A stretch of DNA of 64,000 nucleotides from Acinetobacter amyesii (lineage in GTDB: Bacteria; Pseudomonadota; Gammaproteobacteria; Pseudomonadales; Moraxellaceae). The notes under the pieces are model-generated. The model saw nothing but the letters and a program-made list of their open reading frames with translations, was not told the origin of the DNA and made no database searches. The position numbers were made by a program, and so were the translations under genes. The DNA is taken from positions 124,001 to 188,000 of the forward strand of contig NZ_MVKX01000006.1 in NCBI RefSeq assembly GCF_002018365.1, written 5' to 3'. Positions 37,127 through 46,546 of this stretch are shown here, one piece after another. Positions within the stretch are counted from its first letter, which is position 1, and every line of letters starts with the position of its first letter.

Positions 37127-37627
37127 ATGTCTTTTCTCATTCGACCTGCAATTCCACAAGACTTAGCGGCCATTCTCGCAATATATAATCATGAAGTTCT
37201 CAACGGCTTTGCGACATGGAATGATCAAGCTTATACCCTTGACTCTTTTCAACAGAAATTGCTGGAATTCCAAAAGCAAAATTTTCCATTTGTGGTGATT
37301 GAAGATCAGGATCAACAGCAAATCGCCGGTTATGCTGACTATGGTTCTTTCCGTCATTTTGCTGGCTATCGACATACTGTTGAGCATTCTGTCTATATTG
37401 ACCCAAACTATGCTCGACAGGGTCTTGGTCAGCAACTATTGGAGCACCTAATTCAGCATGCCAAAAGCCAAAATATACATGTGATGATTGCAGGCATTGA
37501 TCACGGCAATAGCGCCTCGATTGCCCTGCACAAAAAATTAGGCTTTAAGCAAACAGGTTATATGCCTGAAGTGGGACAAAAATTTGGTGAATGGCGTGAT
37601 CTGGTCCTGATGCAACTTCAGTTATAG
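37127..37627 (+). CDS. GNAT N-acetyltransferase, phosphinothricin-acetyltransferase-like
   Basis: A 166-residue acetyltransferase of the PAT/YncA branch, which acetylates phosphinothricin, methionine sulfone or related small amines. It starts MSFLIRPAIPQDLAAILAIYNHEVLNGFATW. The acetyl-CoA loop is YARQGLGQQLLEHLI (about 99-113). IAGIDHGNSASIALHKKLGFKQTG is typical of the branch. The ATG at 37127 is used in preference to a TTG two codons earlier. Physiological substrate unknown. Monocistronic. Confidence 0.88.
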   Translation: MSFLIRPAIPQDLAAILAIYNHEVLNGFATWNDQAYTLDSFQQKLLEFQKQNFPFVVIEDQDQQQIAGYADYGSFRHFAGYRHTVEHSVYIDPNYARQGLGQQLLEHLIQHAKSQNIHVMIAGIDHGNSASIALHKKLGFKQTGYMPEVGQKFGEWRDLVLMQLQL

Positions 37628-37644
37628 CCCGTGTTGAGCTGTGT

Positions 37645-38127
37645 TTATGGTAATTTATCCAAACGAATACCATCTTGTATCACACTCAGCACCGATAAAT
37701 TATGACGCACCGCATCACGATAAAGATCTTGTAACTGTAAAAAAAGCAGTTTTAATTCGGCCAATTTAAGCTCTTGCTCAGGTGCGGTTTCTGCAATCGT
37801 GACCAAATAACGTTTTTTGATTTCATCCACGCTTAACTGTTGTAATGCCTGATGGATTTCTGCAACGCGAACTACAGTATTGTAATGCACTGCAAGGCTC
37901 AGTCCCGGTCGTCGCTCTGACAATGGATGTTCTGCCTGAATGGCATAACTCAGTGCCGCAGCTGAGTCACTGTTCACACTTAATAATGGATTCAACTCTT
38001 GCCATGCCTCCCCTAAAAAAAAGGAGTGTTGTACAAAGGGTGAATCCAAGACATCTTGAGGGGTTTCTGCTTCTAAAATCAGTGTTTCCAAATCATTCGG
38101 TGGGATCAAATATAATATCGCGTCCAT
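37645..38127 (-). CDS. DUF1877/YfbM-like protein
   Basis: A 160-residue cytosolic protein resembling the YfbM/DUF1877 family. Features are a helical N-terminus, a central EHPLSERRPGLSLAVHYNTVVRVAEIHQAL and a C-terminal AELKLLFLQLQDLYRDAVRHNLSVLSVI helix with polar spacing typical of the family. No catalytic residues are evident and the function is unknown. It converges with the GNAT gene with only 17 bases between stops. Confidence 0.6.
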   Translation of the reverse strand: MDAILYLIPPNDLETLILEAETPQDVLDSPFVQHSFFLGEAWQELNPLLSVNSDSAAALSYAIQAEHPLSERRPGLSLAVHYNTVVRVAEIHQALQQLSVDEIKKRYLVTIAETAPEQELKLAELKLLFLQLQDLYRDAVRHNLSVLSVIQDGIRLDKLP

Positions 38128-38481
38128 ATTCTTATCTTCTTGTTATGTCGTACATTTAGATTAATGTAATCCACACAAAAATAAAGCAGATATTTTGTAT
38201 ATTCGGCCGCATTTGATCGAATACTGATGGATTCCAATTCGCCTTTTACCCAAGTTTCAGTACTGCGCTTAGCATCATTTAAGCACTAGATGCTGAAGCT
38301 TCAAATAACGATGCTGAGAACAACTTAAGCTTATGGCTTAAAACAAATTTTTTTTGAAGCCCCTCGTTTTTTTGATGCCACTGCCATGACCAGCAACGAT
38401 TTTTTGATCGTAGTAAATTGAATGAAAAGAGTAACGAGCTTGATTCATACAAGCCCGCCACACATCGCAGTCAACTAAATG
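38128..38481. other. Intergenic region between urtE and DUF1877 gene
   Basis: About 350 bases without a convincing ORF. It contains a GCTTG/CAAGC hairpin at 38438-38454 close to the urtE end, which could terminate or stabilise the urt transcript. A TTAAGC/GCTTAA hairpin with a T8 run on the plus strand is at about 38325-38358. Neither is a strong assignment. Confidence 0.4.
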
Positions 38482-39180
38482 TTAAATCGCCACCAGTTCC
38501 CGAATGCCCTTTTCAGGCATTTCACTACCTACACCTTGCGCAATCACTTGCCCCCGCGCCATCACGGTATATTCATCTGCCAGTTCTTCTGCAAAATCAT
38601 AAAACTGCTCAACCAAAACAATCGCCATTTCTCCGCCATCGGCTAACTGACGAATCACACGGCCAATGTCTTTAATAATCGAGGGCTGAATGCCTTCGGT
38701 CGGTTCATCTAAAATCAATACCCGTGGTTCGGAAGCGAGCGCACGGGCAATCGCCAATTGTTGCTGCTGACCACCAGATAAATCTCCACCTCGTCGATGT
38801 TTCATTTCATCCAATACGGGGAAAATCTCATAGAGATGTTCTGGCACTTTTCGGGTCTTAGCGCCCTTAAATTTTGCCATCCCAATCAGAATATTTTCTT
38901 CAACGGTCAAGGTCGAGAAAATATCCCGCCCTTGCGGTACATAAGCTAAGCCTTCACGTACACGTTGCTCTGGACTCAGCTTAGATATGTCTTTGCCATC
39001 CAGTAAGATCTGCCCTGACTTGATCGGTAAAATGCCCATTAAACATTTTAAGAGGGTGGTTTTACCCACACCATTTCGCCCGAGCACCACCGAACATGCG
39101 CCCACAGGAGCGGCAAATGTCACATCTCTTAAAATATGACTGCCGCCATAGAACTGATTGACGTCTTTGACTTCTAACAT
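38482..39180 (-). CDS. urtE: Urea ABC transporter ATPase UrtE
   Basis: Second ATPase of the urea importer. The 232 residues start MLEVKDVNQFYGGSHILRDV. Walker A is LGRNGVGKTTLLKCL (about 36-50), the signature is LSGGQQQQLAIARAL, and Walker B is RVLILDEPTEGIQPS. The GIQPSII stretch after Walker B is characteristic of UrtE and LivF-type ATPases. The start at 39180 has AAGGAG at proper spacing; the longer in-frame reading would run back into urtD. Last gene of the operon. Confidence 0.95.
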   Translation of the reverse strand: MLEVKDVNQFYGGSHILRDVTFAAPVGACSVVLGRNGVGKTTLLKCLMGILPIKSGQILLDGKDISKLSPEQRVREGLAYVPQGRDIFSTLTVEENILIGMAKFKGAKTRKVPEHLYEIFPVLDEMKHRRGGDLSGGQQQQLAIARALASEPRVLILDEPTEGIQPSIIKDIGRVIRQLADGGEMAIVLVEQFYDFAEELADEYTVMARGQVIAQGVGSEMPEKGIRELVAI

Positions 39181-39190
39181 GGTCTGCTCC

Positions 39191-40012
39191 TTAACGTCCG
39201 AGATATTTTTCAATGACATCTTCATTGGCTTGAACTTCGGCCAATGTACCCTCTGCCAAAATCGCACCTTGCGCCAATACGGTGACTTTTTCACTGATGG
39301 TGTCAATAAAGCTCATGTCATGTTCAACCACGATAAGGGTATGGTTCTTTTTCAACTCTAAACACAGCTCAGCAGTGCGCTCTGTTTCAGCATCGGTCAT
39401 CCCTGCTACGGGTTCATCTAGCAGAATCAACTTTGGACGCTGCATCAGTAGCATGCCTATTTCTAACCACTGCTTTTGACCATGTGACAACAGCCCTGCC
39501 GGTTTATGGATTAATTCTTCTAAGCGGATTTGTGCTAAAGATTCGTCCAAGGCGTTTTGCGCATCTGGATCGAGTTTGCTGAAAAAACTCTTTTTCACCC
39601 GTTTATCTTTCGGTGCTGCCAATAACAGGTTTTCCATCACAGTAAAATTTTCAAATACAGTAGGCTTTTGAAACTTACGACCGATTCCGGCTTCAGCTAT
39701 TTGCTCCGTGCTCATTTTTGCCAAATCATAGGTTTGCCCAAAAAAAGCCGAACCTTCTGTTGGGCGAGTTTTCCCCGTAATCACATCCATCAGCGTGGTT
39801 TTGCCTGCACCATTGGGACCAATGATGCAGCGAAGTTCACCCTCTTTGATATATAACGACAAATCATTTAATGCGCGGAAAGAATCAAACCAAACGCTGA
39901 CTTTTTCCAAATACAGGGCAATCCCGTGACTGAAATCCGCACCCTGCTCCTTCGGTCGTCCATAGCCTTCAGCGGCATGGCCGCCATGCGGTTGAACCCA
40001 TTGATCATTCAT
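39191..40012 (-). CDS. urtD: Urea ABC transporter ATPase UrtD
   Basis: First ATPase of the importer. The 273 residues carry an unconserved Gly/His-rich N-terminal stretch of about 30, then Walker A GPNGAGKTTLMDVITG, QKPTVFENFTVMENLLLA, signature LLSHGQKQWLEIGML and Walker B LILLDEPVAGMTDAETE. The LSHGQKQWLEI form of the signature is the UrtD hallmark. Its ATG overlaps the urtC stop by four bases (ATGA). Confidence 0.95.
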   Translation of the reverse strand: MNDQWVQPHGGHAAEGYGRPKEQGADFSHGIALYLEKVSVWFDSFRALNDLSLYIKEGELRCIIGPNGAGKTTLMDVITGKTRPTEGSAFFGQTYDLAKMSTEQIAEAGIGRKFQKPTVFENFTVMENLLLAAPKDKRVKKSFFSKLDPDAQNALDESLAQIRLEELIHKPAGLLSHGQKQWLEIGMLLMQRPKLILLDEPVAGMTDAETERTAELCLELKKNHTLIVVEHDMSFIDTISEKVTVLAQGAILAEGTLAEVQANEDVIEKYLGR

Positions 40013-41082
40013 TCGCTGCGCTCCTTTTTAAACCGCTCTAATAGCCCAATCACGCCTTTTGGCAGGAATATCGTTACCACAATAAATAGCGCACCTAAAA
40101 TCAATAGCCATGCCTCTGGATAAGCCACCGTGAAATAGGTCTTCACCCCATTAATTAAACCTGCACCCAAAATTGGGCCAATCAGCGTACCGCGCCCCCC
40201 TGCAGCCACCCACACCGCCATTTCAATCGAATTGACAGGGTTCATCTCACTCGGGTTAATAATGCCGACTTGAGGGACATACAGAGCGCCTGCAATCCCT
40301 GCGATCACTGCGGACAAGACCCATGCAGAGAGCTTGTACCATAAGGTGCGGTAACCCAAATATTGCAAACGGTTTTCACTGTCACGAATTGCACCAAGTA
40401 CACGACCATAGGGTTTATTCATCAGGTGACGTAAACCGACAAAACAGATAAGCAAAGTCAGTGCCGTGAGGAAACACAGGGTTGCACGCATTGGTGCAGC
40501 GGTAATATCCATGCCTAAGATGGTTTTAAAACCGGTAAAGCCGTTGTTACCGCCAAAGCCTGTTTCATTGCGGAAAAACAGTAGCGCCGCAGCAAAGGTC
40601 ATGGCTTGGGTAATAATTGAAAAATACACGCCTTTAATTTTGGAGCGGAAGGCAAAGAAGCCAAAAATGAAGGCAATCAGTCCCGGGACTAAAACCACCA
40701 AAGCCAATGCCCACACGATATGTTCAGTGCCCATCCAGTACCACGGTAGCTCAGTCCAACTCAAAAAGCGCATAAAGTCGGGTAAGCCATCGCCTGCCGC
40801 TTCACGCATGAGATACATACCGAAGGCATAGCCGCCCAAGGCAAAGTACAGACCATGCCCCAAACTTAAAATCCCGGCATAGCCCCAAACCAAATCTAAA
40901 GCCAATGCCACCAAGGCAAGACACATAATCTTGCCAATGAGCGTGACCCAATACGCTGATAAATGCAGTGCTGAATCGGCGGGTAATACATGTAACCAAG
41001 GTAAAATCAGTAAAATGGCAAAGCACACGGCAATCGCCATACCGCTATAAGGTTTATCCGATAATAACGAAGTGATTTTCAT
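40009..41082 (-). CDS. urtC: Urea ABC transporter permease UrtC
   Basis: Branched-chain-amino-acid-type permease with about ten membrane segments, 357 residues from MKITSLLSDKPYSGMAIAV. The motif region LDLVWGYAGILSLGHGLYFALGGYAFGMYLM is typical of LivM/UrtC. VYFSIITQAMTFAAALLFFRNETGFGGNNG and WVAAGGRGTLIGPILGAGLING are also present. The start at 41082 is supported by GGAG seven bases upstream; an earlier in-frame ATG lies inside urtB. The gap to urtB is 4 bases. Confidence 0.95.
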   Translation of the reverse strand: MKITSLLSDKPYSGMAIAVCFAILLILPWLHVLPADSALHLSAYWVTLIGKIMCLALVALALDLVWGYAGILSLGHGLYFALGGYAFGMYLMREAAGDGLPDFMRFLSWTELPWYWMGTEHIVWALALVVLVPGLIAFIFGFFAFRSKIKGVYFSIITQAMTFAAALLFFRNETGFGGNNGFTGFKTILGMDITAAPMRATLCFLTALTLLICFVGLRHLMNKPYGRVLGAIRDSENRLQYLGYRTLWYKLSAWVLSAVIAGIAGALYVPQVGIINPSEMNPVNSIEMAVWVAAGGRGTLIGPILGAGLINGVKTYFTVAYPEAWLLILGALFIVVTIFLPKGVIGLLERFKKERSE

Positions 41083-41086
41083 GCGC

Positions 41087-42721
41087 TTACTCCACAAAAC
41101 GGCCTTTGATGGCAAACAAACCTTGTGGACGTTTTTGAATAAACAAAATCACAAGAACCAGTAGAATAATTTTCGCTAAGACCGCACCCATGCCGATTTC
41201 CAACACTGTGCCACTGACACCTAGACCTAAGGCCGCCAATACTGCGCCCCATACTTGGCCAACACCGCCAACCACAACCACCAAGAACGCATCGATAATA
41301 TAGTTTTGACCTAGATCAGGACCGACATTTCCGACTTGTGCTAAGGCACAGCCTGCAAGACCTGCAAGACCCGAACCTAAGCCAAAAGCCATCATGTCAA
41401 TGCGGCTAGAACGGATACCTACGGCCTGTGCCATTTGACGGTTTTGCGTCACGGCACGAACAAATAAACCAAAACGGGTTTTATTCAGCAAGTAAACCAG
41501 CAACAACAGTACCGCAACGGTAAAGCCAATAATGGCAATGCGGTTATAAGGCAGCATCAGGCTCGGTGTCACAGCGATCCCTCCTGACAGCCAAGAAATA
41601 TTTGACACCTCGACATTCTGCGCACCAAAAACCATGCGCACCACTTGCATTAAAATTAAGCTCACACCAAAGGTGGCTAATAGTGTTTCCAATTGACGGC
41701 CATACAAGGGACGAATAACAGTACGTTCAATCAACATGCCGATCAAAGCGCTTACAATAAATGCGGCAGGAATCGCGGCAATGAGGTACCAATCGACATA
41801 GCTACTGAGATAACTCTTAAACAGGCTTTGCACCACATACGTGGTATAGGCCCCGATCATAATCAGTTCACCATGCGCCATGTTAATTACGCCTAGCAGA
41901 CCATAAGTGATGGCTAGTCCCAACGCTGCAAGCAGTAAAATACTGGCCGTGCTGAGACCTGAAAAGACATGTCCAGTCCATTCACTGGCCTGAATACGGG
42001 TTTTAATATTGCTCTTGGCTTCTGTCAGTGCAGCTTTTAACTCGGGATGCAGATTGGCTTGTTGTAATTCCTGCTCCACCATTGCCAACACATCGGGACG
42101 GTTAGAATCTTGCAGCACTTTAGCCGCCTGTATTTTTTGTAATACATCGGGGTTTTGATAATCCAAGCGTGCTTTGAGCTGCGCTAAACGGGCTTTAACT
42201 TTGTTATTTTTTTCATTTAAATACAATTGATTAATATTTTTAACATCCAACTCAGCCAAGTTATTTTCTAAAATATCGATCGCATCTAAACGCTGGTTTA
42301 AATCATCCGATTGAAGCTTTTCTTTCGCTTGCGCAAAAGTTAAGGCTTTACGAAGGGTATTCACCAAGGTGACTTGGGATAAATCGGCAGGCCAATCCGT
42401 CACGGTTTGCAAATCCGGATAGCTCAATAATTTTTCGTCAGTTTCTAAAATATAGGTTTGACCACTTTGACCACTATATAACTGGTCTTTTTCGACCAAT
42501 GCAGCCAACTGATCTAAGGATTCAATATCGCCCGGCCATTGATTCAATAAACTGCGTCGCTCGGTAAAACTCCCGCGAACAAATTGCTGAATGGCGTCGC
42601 CTTGCTGCACAGATTGCACCGTAGGCACCACATCCGCTGCTGTTTCTGCATGCACGATTTGCAGACAAAATAATTGGCTCAGGAATAGAAAAAGGATCGG
42701 GAAATTGCGTAATTTTTTCAT
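41087..42721 (-). CDS. urtB: Urea ABC transporter permease UrtB
   Basis: The 544 residues have two parts. A signal peptide and a periplasmic helical extension of about 230 residues (to TRIQASEWTGHVFSGL) come first; this extension is normal for proteobacterial UrtB. The LivH-like permease follows with LAITYGLLGVINMAHGELIMIGAYTTYVVQ, TLLATFGVSLILMQ and AFLVVVVGGVGQVWGAVLAALG. It works with UrtC as the membrane channel. It lies 95 bases downstream of urtA. Confidence 0.95.
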   Translation of the reverse strand: MKKLRNFPILFLFLSQLFCLQIVHAETAADVVPTVQSVQQGDAIQQFVRGSFTERRSLLNQWPGDIESLDQLAALVEKDQLYSGQSGQTYILETDEKLLSYPDLQTVTDWPADLSQVTLVNTLRKALTFAQAKEKLQSDDLNQRLDAIDILENNLAELDVKNINQLYLNEKNNKVKARLAQLKARLDYQNPDVLQKIQAAKVLQDSNRPDVLAMVEQELQQANLHPELKAALTEAKSNIKTRIQASEWTGHVFSGLSTASILLLAALGLAITYGLLGVINMAHGELIMIGAYTTYVVQSLFKSYLSSYVDWYLIAAIPAAFIVSALIGMLIERTVIRPLYGRQLETLLATFGVSLILMQVVRMVFGAQNVEVSNISWLSGGIAVTPSLMLPYNRIAIIGFTVAVLLLLVYLLNKTRFGLFVRAVTQNRQMAQAVGIRSSRIDMMAFGLGSGLAGLAGCALAQVGNVGPDLGQNYIIDAFLVVVVGGVGQVWGAVLAALGLGVSGTVLEIGMGAVLAKIILLVLVILFIQKRPQGLFAIKGRFVE

Positions 42722-42816
42722 CTTATAAGCATCCCTATTGAGTAATAGAACAACCCCATCTAGGGATCACATCAAAACATGCCCACTACACAATGGCAGC
42801 AGGCATTCGGATTGAA

Positions 42817-44103
42817 TTATTTCGGGATGTACGGGCTCCATGGCTCTGCAGCAATGGTTTTTGCCGTTTTGTGTACCACATCAAACTGACCATCGGCACG
42901 GATCTGACCAATCATGACTGGTTTATGCAAATGATGGTTCGACGCATCCATTTGCAAGGTATAGCCCGATGGCGCTTTAAATTCTTGGCCGGCCATAGCT
43001 TCACGCACTTTATCGACATCTGTGCTTCCTGCTTTTTCTACCGCTTGTTTCCACATATTGATGCCGACATAGGTAGCTTCCATCGGGTCATTGGTCACAA
43101 ATTTATCGGCATTTGGCAGTTTGTACTCCACCGCATACTGCTTCATTTTGTTGGTGAATTCAGTATTCACTGGATTTTTCACTGACATGAAGTAGTTCCA
43201 CGACGCTAAGTGTCCGACCAGCGGCTTGGTATCGATACCGCGTAATTCCTCTTCACCTACAGAGAAGGCCATCACTGGAATATCCGCAGCTTTGATGCCT
43301 TGGTTGCCCAATTCACGATAGAACGGCACATTTGAATCGCCGTTAATGGTCGAGATCACAGCAGTCTTTTTCCCTGCCGCAAACTTCTTCACATTGCCCA
43401 CAATGGTTTGATAGTTGCTATGACCAAATGGGGTATATTCTTCCATGATGTCTGCATCGGCAATGCCTTTCGACTTCAAGAATGCACGTAAGATTTTGTT
43501 GGTGGTACGTGGGTAAACATAGTCTGTGCCCAATAGTACAAAGCGTTCTGCCTTACCACCCTCTTCACTCATCAGATATTCAACAGCAGGAATCGCTTGC
43601 TGATTCGGTGCTGCACCTGTGTAGAAAATATTTTTAGACTGTTCCTGACCTTCATACTGAACAGGGTAGAACAATAAGCCATTTAATTCTTCAACCACGG
43701 GTAAAACCGACTTACGAGATACCGACGTCCAGCAACCAAAAATCACGGCTACTTTGTCTTGGGTAATCAACTGACGGGTTTTTTCCGCAAATAATGGCCA
43801 GTCCGATGCTGGATCAACCACCACAGGTTCTAATTTTTTGCCCAAGACCCCACCATTGGCATTAATTTCATTAATCGCCATCAAGGCCGTATCTTTCAGA
43901 GAAGTTTCTGAGATCGCCATCGTGCCTGACAGCGAATGTAAGATCCCAACTTTAATGGTGTCACCACTTGCTGCAGCGGCTTTTGGTTCAGATGCAGCGC
44001 TTTCTGTTTTTTCTTCTGTAGGTTTTGAACAGCCCGTTAAAGCAATCGCCCCAGTCATCGTTGCCGCTAAAATACTTTTAGCAAATACATTGCGTTGAAA
44101 CAT
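42817..44103 (-). CDS. urtA: Urea ABC transporter substrate-binding lipoprotein UrtA
   Basis: Periplasmic urea receptor. The 428 residues begin with a lipoprotein signal ending in IALTGCSKP (lipidated Cys25), followed by a Glu/Ala-rich tether. The mature domain starts TIKVGILHSLSGTMAISE. VIFGCWTSVSRKSVLPV, VQYEGQEQSKNIFYTGAAPNQQ and a second lobe with EATYVGINMWKQAVEKAG fit UrtA (FmdD-like) rather than amino-acid receptors. First gene of the operon; the 374-base region upstream holds candidate regulatory sites. No urease genes occur in the window. Confidence 0.95.
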   Translation of the reverse strand: MFQRNVFAKSILAATMTGAIALTGCSKPTEEKTESAASEPKAAAASGDTIKVGILHSLSGTMAISETSLKDTALMAINEINANGGVLGKKLEPVVVDPASDWPLFAEKTRQLITQDKVAVIFGCWTSVSRKSVLPVVEELNGLLFYPVQYEGQEQSKNIFYTGAAPNQQAIPAVEYLMSEEGGKAERFVLLGTDYVYPRTTNKILRAFLKSKGIADADIMEEYTPFGHSNYQTIVGNVKKFAAGKKTAVISTINGDSNVPFYRELGNQGIKAADIPVMAFSVGEEELRGIDTKPLVGHLASWNYFMSVKNPVNTEFTNKMKQYAVEYKLPNADKFVTNDPMEATYVGINMWKQAVEKAGSTDVDKVREAMAGQEFKAPSGYTLQMDASNHHLHKPVMIGQIRADGQFDVVHKTAKTIAAEPWSPYIPK

Positions 44104-44178
44104 TATTCACACTCCCAACCTAAGCTTGTATGTCACATTTTTAAAATGCATTTGTTGTCTTTCATCACAACAGAGCAA

Positions 44179-44194
44179 TTCAATAACTGTGCCA
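44179..44194 (-). promoter_or_regulatory. Sigma54-like promoter element upstream of urtA
   Basis: On the minus strand TGGCAC-N5-TTGAA matches the -24/-12 consensus TGGCAC-N5-TTGC(A/T) except for C to A at the normally conserved -12 position. It lies about 76 bases before the urtA ATG. Nitrogen control of urea uptake would fit, but the mismatch makes this tentative. Confidence 0.35.
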
Positions 44195-44327
44195 AGCCTT
44201 ATTTTTTATTTTAATTGAGTGCTTTTATTTATTTTTAAATGTTATTTTTCATATAGTTACAATCATAAAATTTGCTTTTAATTTTTTATGGGTCGATTCA
44301 AAAATCGTAAAATCACCGCAAAGATGC

Positions 44328-44341
44328 ATACAAACTTGTAT
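44328..44341. promoter_or_regulatory. ATACAA-AC-TTGTAT dyad, candidate operator of the urt operon
   Basis: A perfect 6-2-6 inverted repeat lies 225 bases upstream of the urtA start and about 135 bases upstream of the sigma54-like element, a distance usual for an enhancer-type site. It has the ATAC...GTAT form of many LysR-type sites. The regulator is unknown. Confidence 0.35.
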
Positions 44342-44438
44342 CCAACATTTGACCTATAATTGAACAATTTTGCGACGTTTTTCAAAAAACACGGTGTTTT
44401 GGCACACAAATCATGCAGCTTTTCCTAAATTTGAAGCA

Positions 44439-44464
44439 AAAAAAAACCACTTGCGTGGTTTTTT
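44439..44464 (-). terminator. Terminator of parE
   Basis: AACCAC / GTGGTT stem with loop TTGC; on the minus strand it is followed by a T run of nine. It begins 14 bases past the parE stop. Confidence 0.85.
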
Positions 44465-44477
44465 CCTTGTTGCAATT

Positions 44478-46358
44478 TTAAACCGCTAAATCGGCCAAAT
44501 TACCCTTCTGTTCCAACCAATGTTTACGGTCTGAAGAGCGCTTCTTCGCCAATAATTTGTCGAGTAAACCTGAAGTAAACTGTACGTCATCCAAGTCCAG
44601 TTGCACTAAACGACGTGTATCGGGATCCATAGTCGTTTCACGCAGCTGACTCGCGTTCATCTCGCCCAATCCTTTAAATCGTGTGATTTGAGGATTTTTG
44701 GTTTTACATTTCTTTAAGATGCTTTCTAGTTCATCTTCATCCAAGGCATAGTGCACATCTTTATTGTCATCTATACGGAACAGCGGTGGCATCGCCACAA
44801 ACAGATGTCCTTCCTCAACCAAAGTATGGAAATGTTTGACGAACAATGCACAGAGTAAAGTCGCAATGTGCAAACCATCTGAGTCGGCATCGGCCAAGAT
44901 ACAAATCTTGCCATAACGTAGTTCTGATAAATCATCACTGCCCGGATCTACACCAATCGCAATCGCAATATCATGTACTTCTTGCGATGCTAAGACTTCA
45001 TCAGAAGACACTTCCCAAGTATTTAAAATTTTACCGCGGATCGGCATGATCGCTTGGAAGTTCTTATCACGTGCTTGCTTGGCAGAACCACCTGCAGAAT
45101 CCCCTTCCACAATAAACAGTTCTGATTCTTCGAGGGTATGGCCCACACAGTCGGCCAATTTACCCGGTAAAGCTGGACCTGAAACGATCTTTTTACGTTC
45201 CACTTTTTTCGCAGCTTTTAAACGGCGACCAGCCTTAGCAATCACCATTTCAGCCAGTTGCATGGCAATATCGGAGTTTTGATTCAGCCACAGTGCAAAA
45301 GCATCTTTGGCAATATTTAACACCACACCAGAGGCTTCACGGCTTGAAAGTCGTTCTTTGGTTTGACCCGAAAATTGTGGCTCTTGGAATTTCAAAGACA
45401 GAATAAAGTTGACACCATCCCATACATCTTCGGCAGACAGTTTCATATTCCGTGGCAATAAATTCCGTAATTCACAGAATTCACGAATCGCATCTGTCAC
45501 ACCTGAACGTAAGCCGTTGACATGGGTACCGCCTTGCGCGGTCGGGATGAGATTGACATACGACTCTTGAATGGACTCACCGCCTTCCACATTCCAACAA
45601 ATCGCAAACTCAGCGCTGGCACGCTCTGCCTCACCAGTCGCCACAAATGCAGGAGCAGGAACGATATCACGGTCTTGCAGTTCATCCATCAAATAGTCAA
45701 CCAGACCATTTTCAAACTGCCATTCAATTTTTTCGTTATTGATTTGATCGACATAAATGATTTGTAGACCGGCTGCCAATACTGCTTTAGCTTTTAAATT
45801 ATGTTTAAGCGCTTTTAAGGCAAATTTAGGTGAGTCAAAATATTTCGCTTCAGGCCAAAAATGCACAGTCGTTCCTGTCGCACGTTTGGCACATTTACCT
45901 TCTAAAACCTCCAGTGGCGCAACTGGTTCACCGTGTTCAAAGGCCATTTTATACAGGTTGCCATGACGTTGAACTTCTACCTCAACACGGTTGGACAATG
46001 CATTGACGACAGAAATCCCTACACCATGCAAACCACCTGAAAATTGATAATTGTCTGTGCTGAATTTACCGCCGGCATGTAGTTTGGTCAGAATGATTTC
46101 AATCCCGCTTTGACCATACTCAGGATGGATGTCAACTGGCATCCCACGACCATTATCTTCAACTGACAATGAGCCATCTTTATACACTGTCACGGTAATT
46201 TTATTGGCATGTCCTGCAAGCGCTTCATCGACGGCGTTATCTATCACTTCCTGCGCCAAATGGTTTGGTCGTGTAGTGTCTGTATACATCCCCGGACGAC
46301 GACGTACCGGATCTAGGCCAGATAAAACTTCAAGTGATTGAGCCGTATATTGCGTCAC
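44478..46358 (-). CDS. parE: DNA topoisomerase IV subunit B
   Basis: ATPase subunit of the decatenating topoisomerase IV. From the GTG at 46358 the protein is 626 residues and begins MTQYTAQSLEVLSGLDPVRRRPGMYTDTTRPNHLAQEV, lining up with E. coli ParE; the upstream in-frame ATG would add 14 unconserved residues. GHKL ATPase motifs are VIDNAVDEALAG, VEDNGRGMPVDIHPEYG and GGLHGVGISVVNALS. The Toprim domain has FIVEGDSAGGSAKQARD and the C-terminal RFKGLGEMN. It lacks the insert and length of GyrB, supporting ParE. parC is not nearby. Confidence 0.96.
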   Translation of the reverse strand: MTQYTAQSLEVLSGLDPVRRRPGMYTDTTRPNHLAQEVIDNAVDEALAGHANKITVTVYKDGSLSVEDNGRGMPVDIHPEYGQSGIEIILTKLHAGGKFSTDNYQFSGGLHGVGISVVNALSNRVEVEVQRHGNLYKMAFEHGEPVAPLEVLEGKCAKRATGTTVHFWPEAKYFDSPKFALKALKHNLKAKAVLAAGLQIIYVDQINNEKIEWQFENGLVDYLMDELQDRDIVPAPAFVATGEAERASAEFAICWNVEGGESIQESYVNLIPTAQGGTHVNGLRSGVTDAIREFCELRNLLPRNMKLSAEDVWDGVNFILSLKFQEPQFSGQTKERLSSREASGVVLNIAKDAFALWLNQNSDIAMQLAEMVIAKAGRRLKAAKKVERKKIVSGPALPGKLADCVGHTLEESELFIVEGDSAGGSAKQARDKNFQAIMPIRGKILNTWEVSSDEVLASQEVHDIAIAIGVDPGSDDLSELRYGKICILADADSDGLHIATLLCALFVKHFHTLVEEGHLFVAMPPLFRIDDNKDVHYALDEDELESILKKCKTKNPQITRFKGLGEMNASQLRETTMDPDTRRLVQLDLDDVQFTSGLLDKLLAKKRSSDRKHWLEQKGNLADLAV

Positions 46359-46546
46359 GTTGCAAAATTCCCTGCTTTTTTGGTTAAAACATTTCTTCAA
46401 GCGCTACAGTATATGCTTTTTTATTAAAATGCATATCTCTTGCGATCAGCCGCCATTTTCTTAAACAATTTAAACGTCAAATGATGTCGTAACTGCCCAT
46501 TTTTTGTATGTTAGATCTAGCTGGTCAGCATTTGTATTGGATCATT

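Larger units (their letters stand above)
44104..44477. other. urtA upstream region
   Basis: About 374 AT-rich bases between the parE terminator and urtA. It contains a sigma54-like element and an ATACAA-AC-TTGTAT dyad, listed separately, and no ORF. Confidence 0.6.

Noticed and set aside
38279..38461. 60-codon minus-strand frame after urtE
   Set aside because: Low-complexity, no ribosome binding site, overlaps the hairpins near the end of the urt operon.
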